A stretch of DNA of 43,733 bases from assembly GCA_020686985.1 (NCBI GenBank), contig JAJEPU010000028.1, positions 1 through 43,733 on the forward strand, read 5' to 3'. Positions 7,782 to 15,302 of the stretch are shown here, piece by piece; position 1 is the stretch's first letter, and each line of letters opens with the position of its first letter. Under the pieces are notes generated by a model. That model did no database searches and was not told the DNA's origin. It saw only the letters and a list, made by a program, of their open reading frames with translations. This DNA comes from Brotaphodocola catenula (GTDB lineage: Bacteria > Bacillota > Clostridia > Lachnospirales > Lachnospiraceae). The position numbers were made by a program, and so were the translations under genes.

Positions 7782-8474
7782 TTACGGAACAAAGCGGTAA
7801 CCGAGTCCGCGCACAGTCACGATGTGGCGGGGTTTCTGTTTGTCGTCCTCAATTTTACTGCGCAGACGGTTGATATAGACCATAATCGCATTGTCATCCA
7901 CAATCACAGAATTCCCCCAGACCTGCTCGTAAATCATTTCTTTTGTGAAGACCTGATTGGGGTGGCGCAGGAAGAGCAGAAGGATTGCACTTTCCCGCGC
8001 GGAGAGAGTCAGTTCCTCTCCGTTTCGGTAAAAACGCATCGTGGAAGAGTGGTAGGAAAATGGACCGCACTCAAGCACATCGGAGTGGTTCAGGATGAGG
8101 TCTTTGTTGCGCCGGATCAGAGCCTTGACTTTTGCGCCGAGCACGAGAGGGCGAAATGGCTTTGTAATATAGTCATCGGCACCAATCGAGAGACCGTAGA
8201 GGGAGTCATAGTCCTCGCTGCGCCCGCTGACAATGATAACAGGAGTTTTGATTCCCTGATTGCGCATCTGTTTGATGACCTCAAATCCCTCCATATCTCC
8301 GAGCATGACATCGAGAAGAACCAGCGCGTAGCTGCTGCTGTTTCTTGCGAGCAGGGAGAGGGCAGAGACACCGCAGTCTGCGACGTCGGTGTCGAGATCG
8401 TTGCTGTGCATGACTTTTTCAAGCAATTTGCAGATTGCCGGATCATCGTCGACAATCAGTACTTTATCATTCAT
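7782..8474 (-). CDS. OmpR/PhoB-family response regulator
   Basis: A 230-residue two-component regulator. The receiver domain (1-115) has the acidic pocket Asp9-Asp10-Asp11, phospho-acceptor Asp55 in LLDVML and Lys105 in TKPF. The C-terminal winged helix (about 130-230) has the OmpR signatures LSARESAILLLFLRH, VWGNSVIVDDNAIMVYINRLRSKI and RGLGYRFVP. The start ATG at 8474 is set by GAGGGG just upstream; the frame runs open to 8666 but those codons overlap the promoter and leader. No kinase is co-directional. The hybrid kinase at 8948 diverges from it and is the nearest candidate partner, though that kinase carries its own receiver. The promoter at 8638-8666 gives a leader of about 155 bases. 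Confidence 0.92.
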   Translation of the reverse strand: MNDKVLIVDDDPAICKLLEKVMHSNDLDTDVADCGVSALSLLARNSSSYALVLLDVMLGDMEGFEVIKQMRNQGIKTPVIIVSGRSEDYDSLYGLSIGADDYITKPFRPLVLGAKVKALIRRNKDLILNHSDVLECGPFSYHSSTMRFYRNGEELTLSARESAILLLFLRHPNQVFTKEMIYEQVWGNSVIVDDNAIMVYINRLRSKIEDDKQKPRHIVTVRGLGYRFVP

Positions 8475-8637
8475 AAAAATCCCCTCTTTTCGTTTCCGAT
8501 TTTCCGATCGTTTCCGTTCACACGTTGTGCAGACAATAGCGGGAGTTTTGGTTCCTGTACACGGAATTCGTTGCAGTTTGTGCAATGCGTGAACCGCAAC
8601 GAGTTTGGTGAGAACGTTTGGACATTTTGTAAGAAAT

Positions 8638-8666
8638 ATTATAATATTAACAAAGAAGTGAGTCAA
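8638..8666 (-). promoter_or_regulatory. Strong promoter for the response regulator
   Basis: On the minus strand TTGACT (8666-8661) and a perfect TATAAT (8643-8638) are 17 bases apart. The transcript would begin near 8631 and carry a leader of about 155 bases before the ATG at 8474. Confidence 0.75.
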
Positions 8667-8805
8667 TATAGGATGGGGTAAACGGGCCGACGCAAAAAAT
8701 TTTGTGTTCCGGTTTATGCATTGTGCAAACGGGAATGGATTTTACTGATAAAAAAGATGAAGTGATGGGGAGCGTGTGAACTCAAATACAATAAAAAATC
8801 AAAGT

Positions 8806-8945
8806 GAGAGAAAAAACGGGAAAATAAAAACGGGAAGATAAAAAACGAGAAAATAAAAAATGAGAGAATAAAAGAACGAAAGAATAAGAAATGCGAGACA
8901 ATAGGAAGACAAAAATTGGAGAAAGCGAGGAAGAATGAAAAGAAA
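8806..8945 (+). repeat. Purine-rich degenerate ~15-bp tandem repeat
   Basis: About six units of 14-16 bases with the pattern GAAAATAAAAACG/A-GA occupy 8806-8895. Purine-rich sequence continues into the first codons of the sensor kinase. The 8475-8947 gap holds the regulator promoter, this repeat and no gene. Confidence 0.65.
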
Positions 8946-8947
8946 AA

Positions 8948-11260
8948 ATGAGAGAAAAAAAGCAGAGCGAGAAAAATCAACGAGATGCACAGACGAGAAA
9001 TCAGGAGGAAAAGAAGCAGGAGAAAAATTTCCAGAAAAACCATATTCCGAAAATCACGGTGCTTCTATTTGTGGTTGCAGTTTTGCTGGTGATCCTGATC
9101 GGAAAGCAGAGCTGGAATGAATACCGGGATTCGATCATCGATAATCAGAAAAAGCAATTACTTCTGACGGTTCAGGGACTTTGCGACAGCATGGAAGAAT
9201 TCATGGCTTCTTATGTAGATGATCTTGAGGGATTATGCATCCTGTCAGAGAAAAACTGGGATCAGAAAGAGGACAGGAATGGAGTGCAGAATAAAGAAGT
9301 TGCGGATTGGAGTTGTTTAGAGGAATATGTGGACACCCATGAGAGGCGAGTTGCCGATGTAGTCGCAGAGGATCTTGACGGAAATGTGATTGAGAGCGTT
9401 CACGGGTCGGAGATTGAGACGATTTACTCAAAGAGTCAGATTGATGACCATCAGACGCTGATTCAGGCAAAGCTCACAAATGGCAATATGGAACTGATTC
9501 TTCAGAGAGAGATCCCAGAAAAAGGAAAACTGTCGCTGATTCTCAACACAGAGCGGTACTTTGAGACGATGATGGAGGGACTTCGCGTCGGCAAAAATGG
9601 ATATGTGCTTTTGAAGGATTCCAGGGGAGTCATTTTGCTCCACCCGGAGCGGGAGCAGTGGGGAATCGATGTGATTCAGGACAGAGAAAAACTCTATCCC
9701 GGACTTGATTTGAGTAGTCTTCAGAAACTCATAAACAAACAGAACCAGGGAGAGGAGGGCGTCGACGACTACTATTCTTACTGGTGGATGGAGCCAAATC
9801 AGCCTCGTGTGCGGAAAATCTGTGCGTACTCACCGATGTATATCGGGGAAGATTTTCTCGTGCTGAGTGCAGTTATGGACTACGATGAGGTCTACATCCC
9901 TGTTGCAGTCGGAGTTGTGCGCCTGATCACGATTTTCGTCATTTTCTTTGGAATCCTGATTGTGATGGGAATTGTACTCGGAGGGATGTTCATGCAGAGC
10001 AAGAAGGATTCGGAGCGGATCGCCTATCTGACGGAACTCAATGGAATTCTCGAAAAAATGCATCAGAGCGAGGAAAGAATCGCTCACCAGCAACGTCTTC
10101 AGATCATGGGAACGATGACCGGAGGAATTGCGCATGAGTTCAACAACCTGTTGACCCCGATTATGGGATATGCAGATCTTCTGATGATGGATCTGCCGGA
10201 GGACTCGGAGAGTTTCAGCAATGCGTATGAGATCTATGAGGCATCGGTTAAGGCGAAGGAGATCATTCAGCAGATTTCTTCTCTGAGCCGTAAAAATATG
10301 GAGACCGTTTATAAGAATGCGAGTGGCGACCATGTTTTGCGCAGGGCGCTCAAGATGGTGACTTCCGTCTGTCCGGACAATGTCACAATTGAGACAGATC
10401 TGAATGTTGGACAGGTCTGTATTCTCTGCAATGAGACGCAAATGAATCAGGTGATCTTAAATATTTGTGTCAATGCGATCCAGGCGATCGGGCATCGGGA
10501 GGACGGAAAACTCCGTGTAACTGCGCGGGTTGCCGACCGGGAGGAACTCACGAAAGTTGTGACAGATGAGATTCCGGAGACCTGGGAGAGATATGTGAAG
10601 GTAGATATTTCGGATAATGGATGTGGAATGAGTGACGAGGTGCTTCGTCAGATTTTTGATCCATTTTTCACGACGAAGAAAGGGGGAAAGGGAACGGGAC
10701 TTGGACTCGCACTCGTGGAACAGATTATCGGCTCACACAAAGGTTATATTCAGGCGGAGAGTGTGCCGGAGCAGGGAAGTACGTTTCATATTTGGTTTCC
10801 GATCAATGAGCAGAAAGAAGAGATGGATTTGTCTGGACAGAAAAACGGGGATGGACAGGTAAAATCAGGAAGTGCTCAGATTCGGATTCTTGTGATTGAC
10901 GACAATGCGAAAGTTCTTCAGATTTTGAAGCGAGATGCCGATCGTCAAAATGCTGATCTGAGCGGAAGCATGACATTTATGCAGGCGAGACAAAAACTTG
11001 AGGAGCAGATGTTTGATCTTCTTGTTGTTGATCAGGAGGTAGAGGGGCAGAGTGCGCTTGACTTCTGCATGGCGATTCAGGGACAGGAACCGGATCTGAT
11101 CAAGATTGTGATGGCAGATCATGTGACGAAGGAGCTGATTGAGGCGCGAGAGCGCGGAATCATTCAGGCGTATTTAGACAAGCCGGTTTCTGTGGTGGAG
11201 ATTTTAAATACCTCGATTCGGATTCGCTCAGAGGCAGAAAAAGGAAAAGGCAGAATCTAA
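8948..11260 (+). CDS. Hybrid sensor histidine kinase with extracellular sensor and C-terminal receiver
   Basis: A 770-residue membrane kinase. A very basic head (1-35) is followed by membrane helix 1 (about 36-52), an extracellular sensor region of Cache-like composition (about 55-310), membrane helix 2 (about 318-345), a HisKA domain with His396 in GGIAHEFNN, and an HATPase domain with N-box QVILNICVNAIQA, G1 DNGCGM and GTGLGLALV. The C-terminal receiver (about 645-765) keeps an acidic patch in VIDDN, the acceptor Asp in VVDQEV and Lys in LDKPVS. The GGIAHEFNNLL form of the H-box is typical of NtrB-like kinases. The ATG at 8948 is weakly supported (GAGGAAG is 14 bases upstream); an ATG at 8935 belongs to another frame. 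The ligand is unknown. It is followed after four bases by a glycosyltransferase relic. Confidence 0.88.
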   Translation: MREKKQSEKNQRDAQTRNQEEKKQEKNFQKNHIPKITVLLFVVAVLLVILIGKQSWNEYRDSIIDNQKKQLLLTVQGLCDSMEEFMASYVDDLEGLCILSEKNWDQKEDRNGVQNKEVADWSCLEEYVDTHERRVADVVAEDLDGNVIESVHGSEIETIYSKSQIDDHQTLIQAKLTNGNMELILQREIPEKGKLSLILNTERYFETMMEGLRVGKNGYVLLKDSRGVILLHPEREQWGIDVIQDREKLYPGLDLSSLQKLINKQNQGEEGVDDYYSYWWMEPNQPRVRKICAYSPMYIGEDFLVLSAVMDYDEVYIPVAVGVVRLITIFVIFFGILIVMGIVLGGMFMQSKKDSERIAYLTELNGILEKMHQSEERIAHQQRLQIMGTMTGGIAHEFNNLLTPIMGYADLLMMDLPEDSESFSNAYEIYEASVKAKEIIQQISSLSRKNMETVYKNASGDHVLRRALKMVTSVCPDNVTIETDLNVGQVCILCNETQMNQVILNICVNAIQAIGHREDGKLRVTARVADREELTKVVTDEIPETWERYVKVDISDNGCGMSDEVLRQIFDPFFTTKKGGKGTGLGLALVEQIIGSHKGYIQAESVPEQGSTFHIWFPINEQKEEMDLSGQKNGDGQVKSGSAQIRILVIDDNAKVLQILKRDADRQNADLSGSMTFMQARQKLEEQMFDLLVVDQEVEGQSALDFCMAIQGQEPDLIKIVMADHVTKELIEARERGIIQAYLDKPVSVVEILNTSIRIRSEAEKGKGRI

Positions 11261-11264
11261 TGAG

Positions 11265-11543
11265 ATGACAAAACATATTCCAAAGATAAGCATTATTGTA
11301 CCAGTTTACAATGCAGAACAATATCTGGAGTGGTTGTACGGGGCATTAAATAAAGAAAATGCAAAATTGGCTGTATGTAAGTTTGCACAGATAGACGAAA
11401 CAGCTGAGCCTACATTTGAGCTATTTTGGGAATCACCTAAAATTGAGAGAGATTGCTTTTTGTTGACTACTGCACGACTGTATCACCACTTCAAACTACT
11501 GCAAAAAAGGGCTGCCACTCAGCAAAAATATTTGCTGATGTGA
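11265..11543 (+). pseudogene. Glycosyltransferase family 2 relic with internal deletion
   Basis: The first 22 residues read KISIIVPVYNAEQYLE, the classic opening of a GT2 (GT-A fold) transferase. They are joined straight to a segment (LYGALNKENAKLAVCKFAQIDE) that resembles a part normally found about 80 residues later in such enzymes. The DxD motif and most of the nucleotide-sugar domain are therefore missing. The remaining frame, 92 residues against 300 or more for intact members, runs into the hairpin repeat at 11508, which supplies its last codons and stop. An internal deletion followed by truncation at a repeat is the simplest reading. It cannot be an active transferase. Confidence 0.7.
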
Positions 11544-11554
11544 CAACCCTTTTT
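11508..11554 (+). repeat. Terminator-like nested hairpin repeat, copy 2
   Basis: AGGG (11508-11511) pairs with CCCT (11547-11550) and CAGCAAA (11520-11526) with TTTGCTG (11531-11537), then a T-run. It matches 67-113 over about 45 bases with few differences, mostly transitions. Confidence 0.65.
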
Positions 11555-11591
11555 ATTATTTCATAGGAAATTGCGTCCTATGAAATAATAA
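11553..11591. repeat. Perfect 16-bp stem-loop
   Basis: Positions 11553-11568 are the exact reverse complement of 11576-11591, with a 7-base loop. It partly overlaps the T-run of the preceding repeat. A smaller GGTGCA/TGCACC hairpin follows at 11604-11636. Confidence 0.6.
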
Positions 11592-11692
11592 ATGCCCCGC
11601 AAGGGTGCAAATCACCAGTAGCGCTTGTTATGCACCGACCGCAGTGGAACGAAGATGCGCACTCGGCGCAGGAGTAGATGGTTGCTTTTTTA

Positions 11693-11741
11693 TTCATCCT
11701 CACTGAAACGACTCCGCAAAAATCGTTTCAATGAGGATGAA
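11693..11741. repeat. 18-bp interrupted palindrome
   Basis: TTCATCCTCA-TGAAACGA (11693-11702, 11704-11711) pairs with TCGTTTCA-TGAGGATGAA (11723-11730, 11732-11741) with one unpaired base on each side and an 11-base loop. It may also act as a terminator for rubrerythrin on the minus strand, but has no clear T-run. The 11544-11775 gap otherwise holds no gene. Confidence 0.55.
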
Positions 11742-11775
11742 GTCAGGAATAATTCAGAATAATCCGAAATCGGAA

Positions 11776-12318
11776 TTAGCCGAAGTATCTCTTTAACAGA
11801 CCCTCGAATGCCTTGCCGTGTCTAGCCTCGTCACGAGCCATCTCATGAACGGTGTCATGGATTGCATCGAGATTTGCAGCCTTGGCGCGCTTAGCCAGAT
11901 CTACCTTACCCTCGGTTGCGCCGTTCTCAGCGTCAACACGCATCTGAAGGTTCTTCTTGGTGCTGTCGGTAACAACCTCGCCTAACAGCTCTGCAAACTT
12001 AGCAGCGTGCTCAGCTTCCTCATATGCAGCCTTCTCATAGTACAGACCGATCTCCGGATAGCCCTCTCTGTGAGCAACTCTTGCCATTGCCAGATACATA
12101 CCAACCTCAGAGCACTCACCCTCGAAGTTTGCTCTCAGATCCTTCAGGATATCTTCGCTCACACCCTGAGCAACGCCAACTACATGCTCAGCAGCCCAGG
12201 TCTTCTCACCGCTCTGCTCTTTGAACTTGGAAGCAGGAGCCTTACATACCGGGCAGAACTCCGGTGCATTCTCGCCTTCGTATACATAACCACATACCGT
12301 ACAAACCCATTTCTTCAT
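11776..12318 (-). CDS. rbr: Reverse rubrerythrin (rubredoxin domain at the N-terminus)
   Basis: A 180-residue cytoplasmic non-heme iron protein that reduces hydrogen peroxide in anaerobes. The rubredoxin-like FeS4 site is at the N-terminus (Cys6, Cys9, Cys22, Cys25), followed by a four-helix diiron domain with [15 protein letters not shown] and ARDEARHG ligands. This order is the reverse of classical rubrerythrin and matches clostridial reverse rubrerythrin, which is PerR-regulated in Clostridium acetobutylicum. The ribosome site AAAAGGAG is about nine bases upstream. It has its own promoter (12561-12589) with a palindromic operator (12541-12555), and a PerR-type regulator is encoded just upstream behind a terminator. 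The leader is long, about 230 bases. Confidence 0.93.
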   Translation of the reverse strand: MKKWVCTVCGYVYEGENAPEFCPVCKAPASKFKEQSGEKTWAAEHVVGVAQGVSEDILKDLRANFEGECSEVGMYLAMARVAHREGYPEIGLYYEKAAYEEAEHAAKFAELLGEVVTDSTKKNLQMRVDAENGATEGKVDLAKRAKAANLDAIHDTVHEMARDEARHGKAFEGLLKRYFG

Positions 12319-12540
12319 AACCCAATTCTCCTTTTCTATAAAAATAAATTTTATTGATTCGTTTTAACTGACTCTTGTGACTTTGTGACTCTTACTATCA
12401 TTAAATGTGAATGAAGTCTTTGCTGCAATCATTCTGTTGTTCCGCAAAAGGTTTGGAATCCTGAACTTTGGAAGATGATGATTTCGTCAATAAATTGGAA
12501 ATTCAGATCTTTAAGTTTCTTCAAGTTCTTAAATCAAAAA

Positions 12541-12555
12541 CAGTAATGATTACTG
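12541..12555. promoter_or_regulatory. PerR/Fur-box-like 7-1-7 palindrome (candidate operator)
   Basis: CAGTAAT-G-ATTACTG is a perfect 7-1-7 inverted repeat, the architecture of Fur/PerR boxes (TTATAAT-N-ATTATAA in Bacillus). It begins five bases past the -10 of the rubrerythrin promoter and would cover the transcription start. The outer bases differ from the Bacillus consensus. Confidence 0.6.
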
Positions 12556-12560
12556 ATATT

Positions 12561-12589
12561 AAGATACCATATCTTATTGAGAATGTCAA
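12561..12589 (-). promoter_or_regulatory. Rubrerythrin promoter
   Basis: On the minus strand, TTGACA (12589-12584) and TATCTT (12566-12561) are 17 bases apart, with the palindrome at the start site. The rest of the 12319-12675 gap holds the long leader and the perR terminator, with no gene. Confidence 0.65.
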
Positions 12590-12600
12590 GCCTATTTGAG

Positions 12601-12633
12601 AAAAAAATCAAATAATTTTGCGAATTATTTGAT
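12601..12633 (-). terminator. Rho-independent terminator of perR
   Basis: ATCAAATAATT (12633-12623 on the minus strand) pairs perfectly with AATTATTTGAT (12617-12607) around a five-base loop, then a T-run (12606-12601). It separates perR from the rubrerythrin promoter. Confidence 0.85.
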
Positions 12634-12675
12634 TGCAAAATGATTGCGCCAATAAGCAAATTTCTTAGTGCATTC

Positions 12676-13071
12676 TTAGTGCAGATTCTGCTTTAAACAG
12701 ACTCCGCAGGTTCCGTAAAAATATACGGTGTGGCTGTCAATCTTTCCGTCTGTAACTGCATTTGCCATGTCATTTAAGTTGGAGAGCGGAGACATCGCAA
12801 GGTCCTGGACGGCTCCGCAGGAGTAGCAGACAAAATGGTAGTGAGGAGAGGTGTCGGCATCGAAATGATCCTTTCCGTCTCCACAGGTGAGCTTCTGGAT
12901 CTCTCCGAGCTCCACTAAGAGATTCAAGTTGCGGTAAACGGTTCCGAGACTGATATTCGGGAATTCCTCACGGATGCTGGAATAAACGGCATCTGCTGTG
13001 GGGTGATCCTTTCTTCCCATCAAACAGGCCTTGATGGACTCGCGCTGACGGCTATATTTCAGTACTTTCAT
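12676..13071 (-). CDS. perR: Fur-family peroxide-type repressor (PerR-like)
   Basis: A 131-residue metal-dependent winged-helix regulator. The DNA-binding half (1-75) has HPTADAVYSSIREEFPNISLGTVYRNLNLL, standard for the family. The C-terminal half has the metal-site segment DHFDADTSPHYHFVC (about 69-83) and two cysteine pairs, CYSC and CGVC, for structural zinc. PerR members sense peroxide by metal-catalysed histidine oxidation. Assignment to PerR over Fur or Zur rests on the general pattern, the neighbouring peroxide-reducing rubrerythrin and the operator there, not on alignment. GGGAG lies just before the ATG. The leader contains a perfect 9-1-9 palindrome (13111-13129). It ends at its own terminator. 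Confidence 0.85.
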   Translation of the reverse strand: MKVLKYSRQRESIKACLMGRKDHPTADAVYSSIREEFPNISLGTVYRNLNLLVELGEIQKLTCGDGKDHFDADTSPHYHFVCYSCGAVQDLAMSPLSNLNDMANAVTDGKIDSHTVYFYGTCGVCLKQNLH

Positions 13072-13110
13072 AAAAAACTCCCTTTCTTTTATGAGGTTTG
13101 AATGTCGCCC

Positions 13111-13129
13111 AGAGGGAAGCCTTCCCTCT
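13111..13129. promoter_or_regulatory. Perfect 9-1-9 palindrome in the perR leader
   Basis: AGAGGGAAG-C-CTTCCCTCT lies 40 bases upstream of the perR start codon. It is GC-richer than a PerR box and could be an operator or an RNA hairpin in the leader. The 13072-13283 gap otherwise shows no gene. Confidence 0.45.
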
Positions 13130-13283
13130 AAGCGGAATCATATTTAGTTGTCAAGTTTCATTGAGTTGTCGCTGTTGTTGTATAAAGATAAAAATAATAA
13201 CGATTCCTATATTTGATATAATCATAAAAGAAAGAGAAAAGAAAGTCAAGAAGTGGATAAAATTCTGTCAGAAAATAATTGTG

Positions 13284-14222
13284 TTAAATCGTCTCTTTTG
13301 CAATTTGGATGAATTCTTTTGTTGCCTGAGACATATAATGCCCTTTGTGGTAGCCGATTGCGAGAACACCGTGCGCCTTCGGGTAATCGAGGGAATAAAA
13401 ATTCACGGGCATTCCGTTTTCTGCGTTCGAGGACAGTTCCCTGTAGCTCGAGATAAACATCTTAGGGTAGAAGGTGATTCCCATTCCCTTGAACGCAAGC
13501 GCGAGAACGGTCTCGATGTTTTCCGTCTCAAGGACAATATTCGGGGAGACCTCTGCCTCCTCAAACATCTCATCTGCAAGGGTGCGCACGCGGTTTCCCT
13601 TGTTGATTAAGAGGAACGGACAGCGACTCAAGAGTTTCAAGTCAATGTGCTTGGAGAGCTGTTCTTTGATTTCCTGAAGCTGTCCCGGAAATGCTTTTTC
13701 GAGAACAGCATCGGGAACGGCGAGAAGAATCTCTTCCTCGCAGATCGGAACAGTCTCGACATTCTCCACTTTGATCGGGAGCATATCGATCAGCAGGTCG
13801 ATGTTGCCGTGCAGAAGATCATCCGCAAGTTCAGAGGAATTGCCCTCCTCGAGTCGCAGTTCAATATTCGGAAATCGCTCCTTGTATACAGGAAGAATCT
13901 CCGGGAGAATCACACGACCGCGGGTGTGGGAGAGACCGATTGTCAGCTGACCGACAGAGAAATCCTTAATATCGGAGAGTTCGCGGTAGGTCTCATCGCG
14001 CAATTCAAGAAGCTGGCGAGCCTTTGCCTGGAGTGCGTGACCGGCATAAGTCAGAGTCAATGGGGTAGTGCGGTTGAAGAGAACCACATCAAATTCTTTT
14101 TCCATATTGGAAATGTGATTGCTCAGGGACTGCTGGGAGATGAAGAGCCGTTTGGCGGCCTTTGTAAAATTCAGCTCCTCAGAAGCCACAAGAAAATATT
14201 CCAGATTCAGGAAATTAATCAT
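13284..14222 (-). CDS. LysR-family transcriptional regulator
   Basis: A 312-residue LTTR. The N-terminal winged helix (about 1-60) shows LEYFLVASEELNFTKAAKRLFISQQSLSNHIS, the expected pattern, followed by a linker helix and a periplasmic-binding-protein-like effector domain (about 90-300; VGQLTIGLSHTRGRVILPEILP, HGNIDLLI). The start ATG overlaps the stop of the PHP gene by eight bases (ATGATTAA), so the two are translationally coupled and co-transcribed from a promoter near 15055. LTTRs are usually divergent from their targets; here regulator and enzyme-like gene form an operon, suggesting a linked pathway or autoregulation. The effector is unknown. Confidence 0.92.
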   Translation of the reverse strand: MINFLNLEYFLVASEELNFTKAAKRLFISQQSLSNHISNMEKEFDVVLFNRTTPLTLTYAGHALQAKARQLLELRDETYRELSDIKDFSVGQLTIGLSHTRGRVILPEILPVYKERFPNIELRLEEGNSSELADDLLHGNIDLLIDMLPIKVENVETVPICEEEILLAVPDAVLEKAFPGQLQEIKEQLSKHIDLKLLSRCPFLLINKGNRVRTLADEMFEEAEVSPNIVLETENIETVLALAFKGMGITFYPKMFISSYRELSSNAENGMPVNFYSLDYPKAHGVLAIGYHKGHYMSQATKEFIQIAKETI

Positions 14223-14964
14223 TTGCCGGACCTCCTGCAGTCAGCATTTTTGCGAGACATGGAATGTAGGAGGCAGCCTTCTCGAGAGAGGTGTTCACGA
14301 CAAGTTCCTCCGGGAAATCGACTTCCTTTAAGAGATCGTAAGCACGGCTGTGGTTGCCGACATCTGCCTCGCAGTGCGCATCGCTGTCAAGGACGATCGA
14401 CGTCTTGTGCTTTTTGCAGAGCTCCAACATCGTCAGATAGTTTTCATGCGCATTTTTTCGGTTGCTCTGCGGGTGCAGGGAGCTGGAATTGACCTCCAAA
14501 AGCACATGCTCCTCCTTTGCGGCGCAGACAAGAGTCTCGTAATCAACCGGGAAACGGCCATCGTCCGGATGACCGATAATCTGAACAGACGGATGTTTCA
14601 TCGCTCCGAGGTAGGCAGAGGTATTCTGAGCCACGGTTCCGCTTGTGAAGCATGGATCGTGAATGCTGGCGATACCGAAGTCGAGGCCTCTTAAGAAGCG
14701 CGGTTCCAGGTCGACACTTCCGAGATAATCAATGATATTTAACTCGCATCCGAGCATCAGGCGAACGCCGTAAAGTTCTCTCGGAACGACCTTAAAGTTG
14801 ATAAAATAAAATGGATGGCAGGCTCCCGGAATTCCCGGCGCGTGCTCCGTGACACCCAAGAGACTGAGTCCCTTGTCAGAAGCAGAGCGAACCATCTCGT
14901 AAAGAGTGTTGTATGCATGACCACTGACGATTGTGTGGCTGTGCAGGTCCATGATGTCTTTCAT
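14215..14964 (-). CDS. PHP-domain metallo-phosphatase (YcdX-like)
   Basis: A 249-residue PHP-superfamily hydrolase. The four PHP motifs and metal ligands are visible: DLHSHT (His8, His10), His16, TEH (His41), IASIHDP (about residue 102), IIGHPDDGR (about 132) and DSDAH (about 194). The compact TIM-barrel-like size with no polymerase or histidinol-phosphatase partner domain fits the YcdX type, a trinuclear-zinc phosphatase of uncertain substrate. GAGGAC precedes the ATG. It is first in a two-gene operon with the LysR regulator (8-base overlap). Histidinol phosphatase is an alternative, but no histidine gene is near. Confidence 0.88.
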   Translation of the reverse strand: MKDIMDLHSHTIVSGHAYNTLYEMVRSASDKGLSLLGVTEHAPGIPGACHPFYFINFKVVPRELYGVRLMLGCELNIIDYLGSVDLEPRFLRGLDFGIASIHDPCFTSGTVAQNTSAYLGAMKHPSVQIIGHPDDGRFPVDYETLVCAAKEEHVLLEVNSSSLHPQSNRKNAHENYLTMLELCKKHKTSIVLDSDAHCEADVGNHSRAYDLLKEVDFPEELVVNTSLEKAASYIPCLAKMLTAGGPAND

Positions 14965-15052
14965 AAAAATGTCCTCATTGTATTTTAGTTTGTTTCATTT
15001 GGCGAAATGTTATGCAAATGTTTTACATTTATGTATGTTTTCCCATTCGTTC

Positions 15053-15061
15053 ATTATAGCA
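15053..15061 (-). promoter_or_regulatory. Extended -10 promoter for the PHP/LysR operon
   Basis: TGCTATAAT reads on the minus strand, 89 bases before the PHP start codon. The extended TG and perfect -10 compensate for a poor -35 region. Confidence 0.5.
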
Positions 15062-15110
15062 TATTTTTACACATAAAACTATGGAAAAAAGGGCAAAAAT
15101 GTGGTAAAGT

Positions 15111-15260
15111 CAACATAGTGTTACTGTATGTAAGTAGGTACTTTTGGAACCGAAAGTGCTGTACAAGAACGAAATGGTCGCGGGAATTTGCCGTATTCAA
15201 ATGCGAAGCCACGGCAAATTTCGTTGCTGGTCATGCAAATATGAGCAGTAACAACATAGT
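15111..15260. mobile_element. MITE-like structured insert with 9-bp direct repeats
   Basis: CAACATAGT occurs at 15111-15119 and again at 15252-15260, directly bounding a 132-bp segment whose ends TTACTG (15121-15126) and CAGTAA (15246-15251) are inverted repeats. Inside are two hairpins: GTACTTTTGG/CCGAAAGTGC (15138-15159) and AATTTGCCGT/ACGGCAAATT (15185-15220). A further GCCGAT/ATCGGC hairpin (15262-15279) lies outside, next to the ribosome site of the S1 gene. Direct repeats plus terminal inverted repeats and no coding capacity fit a miniature element; a structured 5' leader is the alternative. Confidence 0.5.
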
Positions 15261-15302
15261 TGCCGATGTTTAAATCGGCGAGGAAAGAGGAGGACTTGAC
15301 TT

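Noticed and set aside
7734-8681. 315-codon plus-strand open frame
   Set aside because: It is the antisense shadow of the response regulator, whose receiver and DNA-binding motifs are complete on the other strand.
8806-8945. CRISPR-like array
   Set aside because: Units are short, degenerate and contiguous with no unique spacers, and no cas gene is near.
8714-9043. Hydrophobic Phe/Leu/Ile-rich minus-strand frame
   Set aside because: It is the antisense of the purine-rich repeat; the apparent hydrophobicity comes from TTT/CTT codons opposite A/G runs.
13647-14492. 281-codon plus-strand open frame
   Set aside because: It is antisense to the LysR and PHP genes; no recognisable domain and no ribosome site.
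15105-15302. Known riboswitch class upstream of the S1-protein gene
   Set aside because: The conserved cores I know (TPP, cobalamin, SAM, purine, FMN, lysine, glycine) are not seen; direct repeats fit a MITE better.
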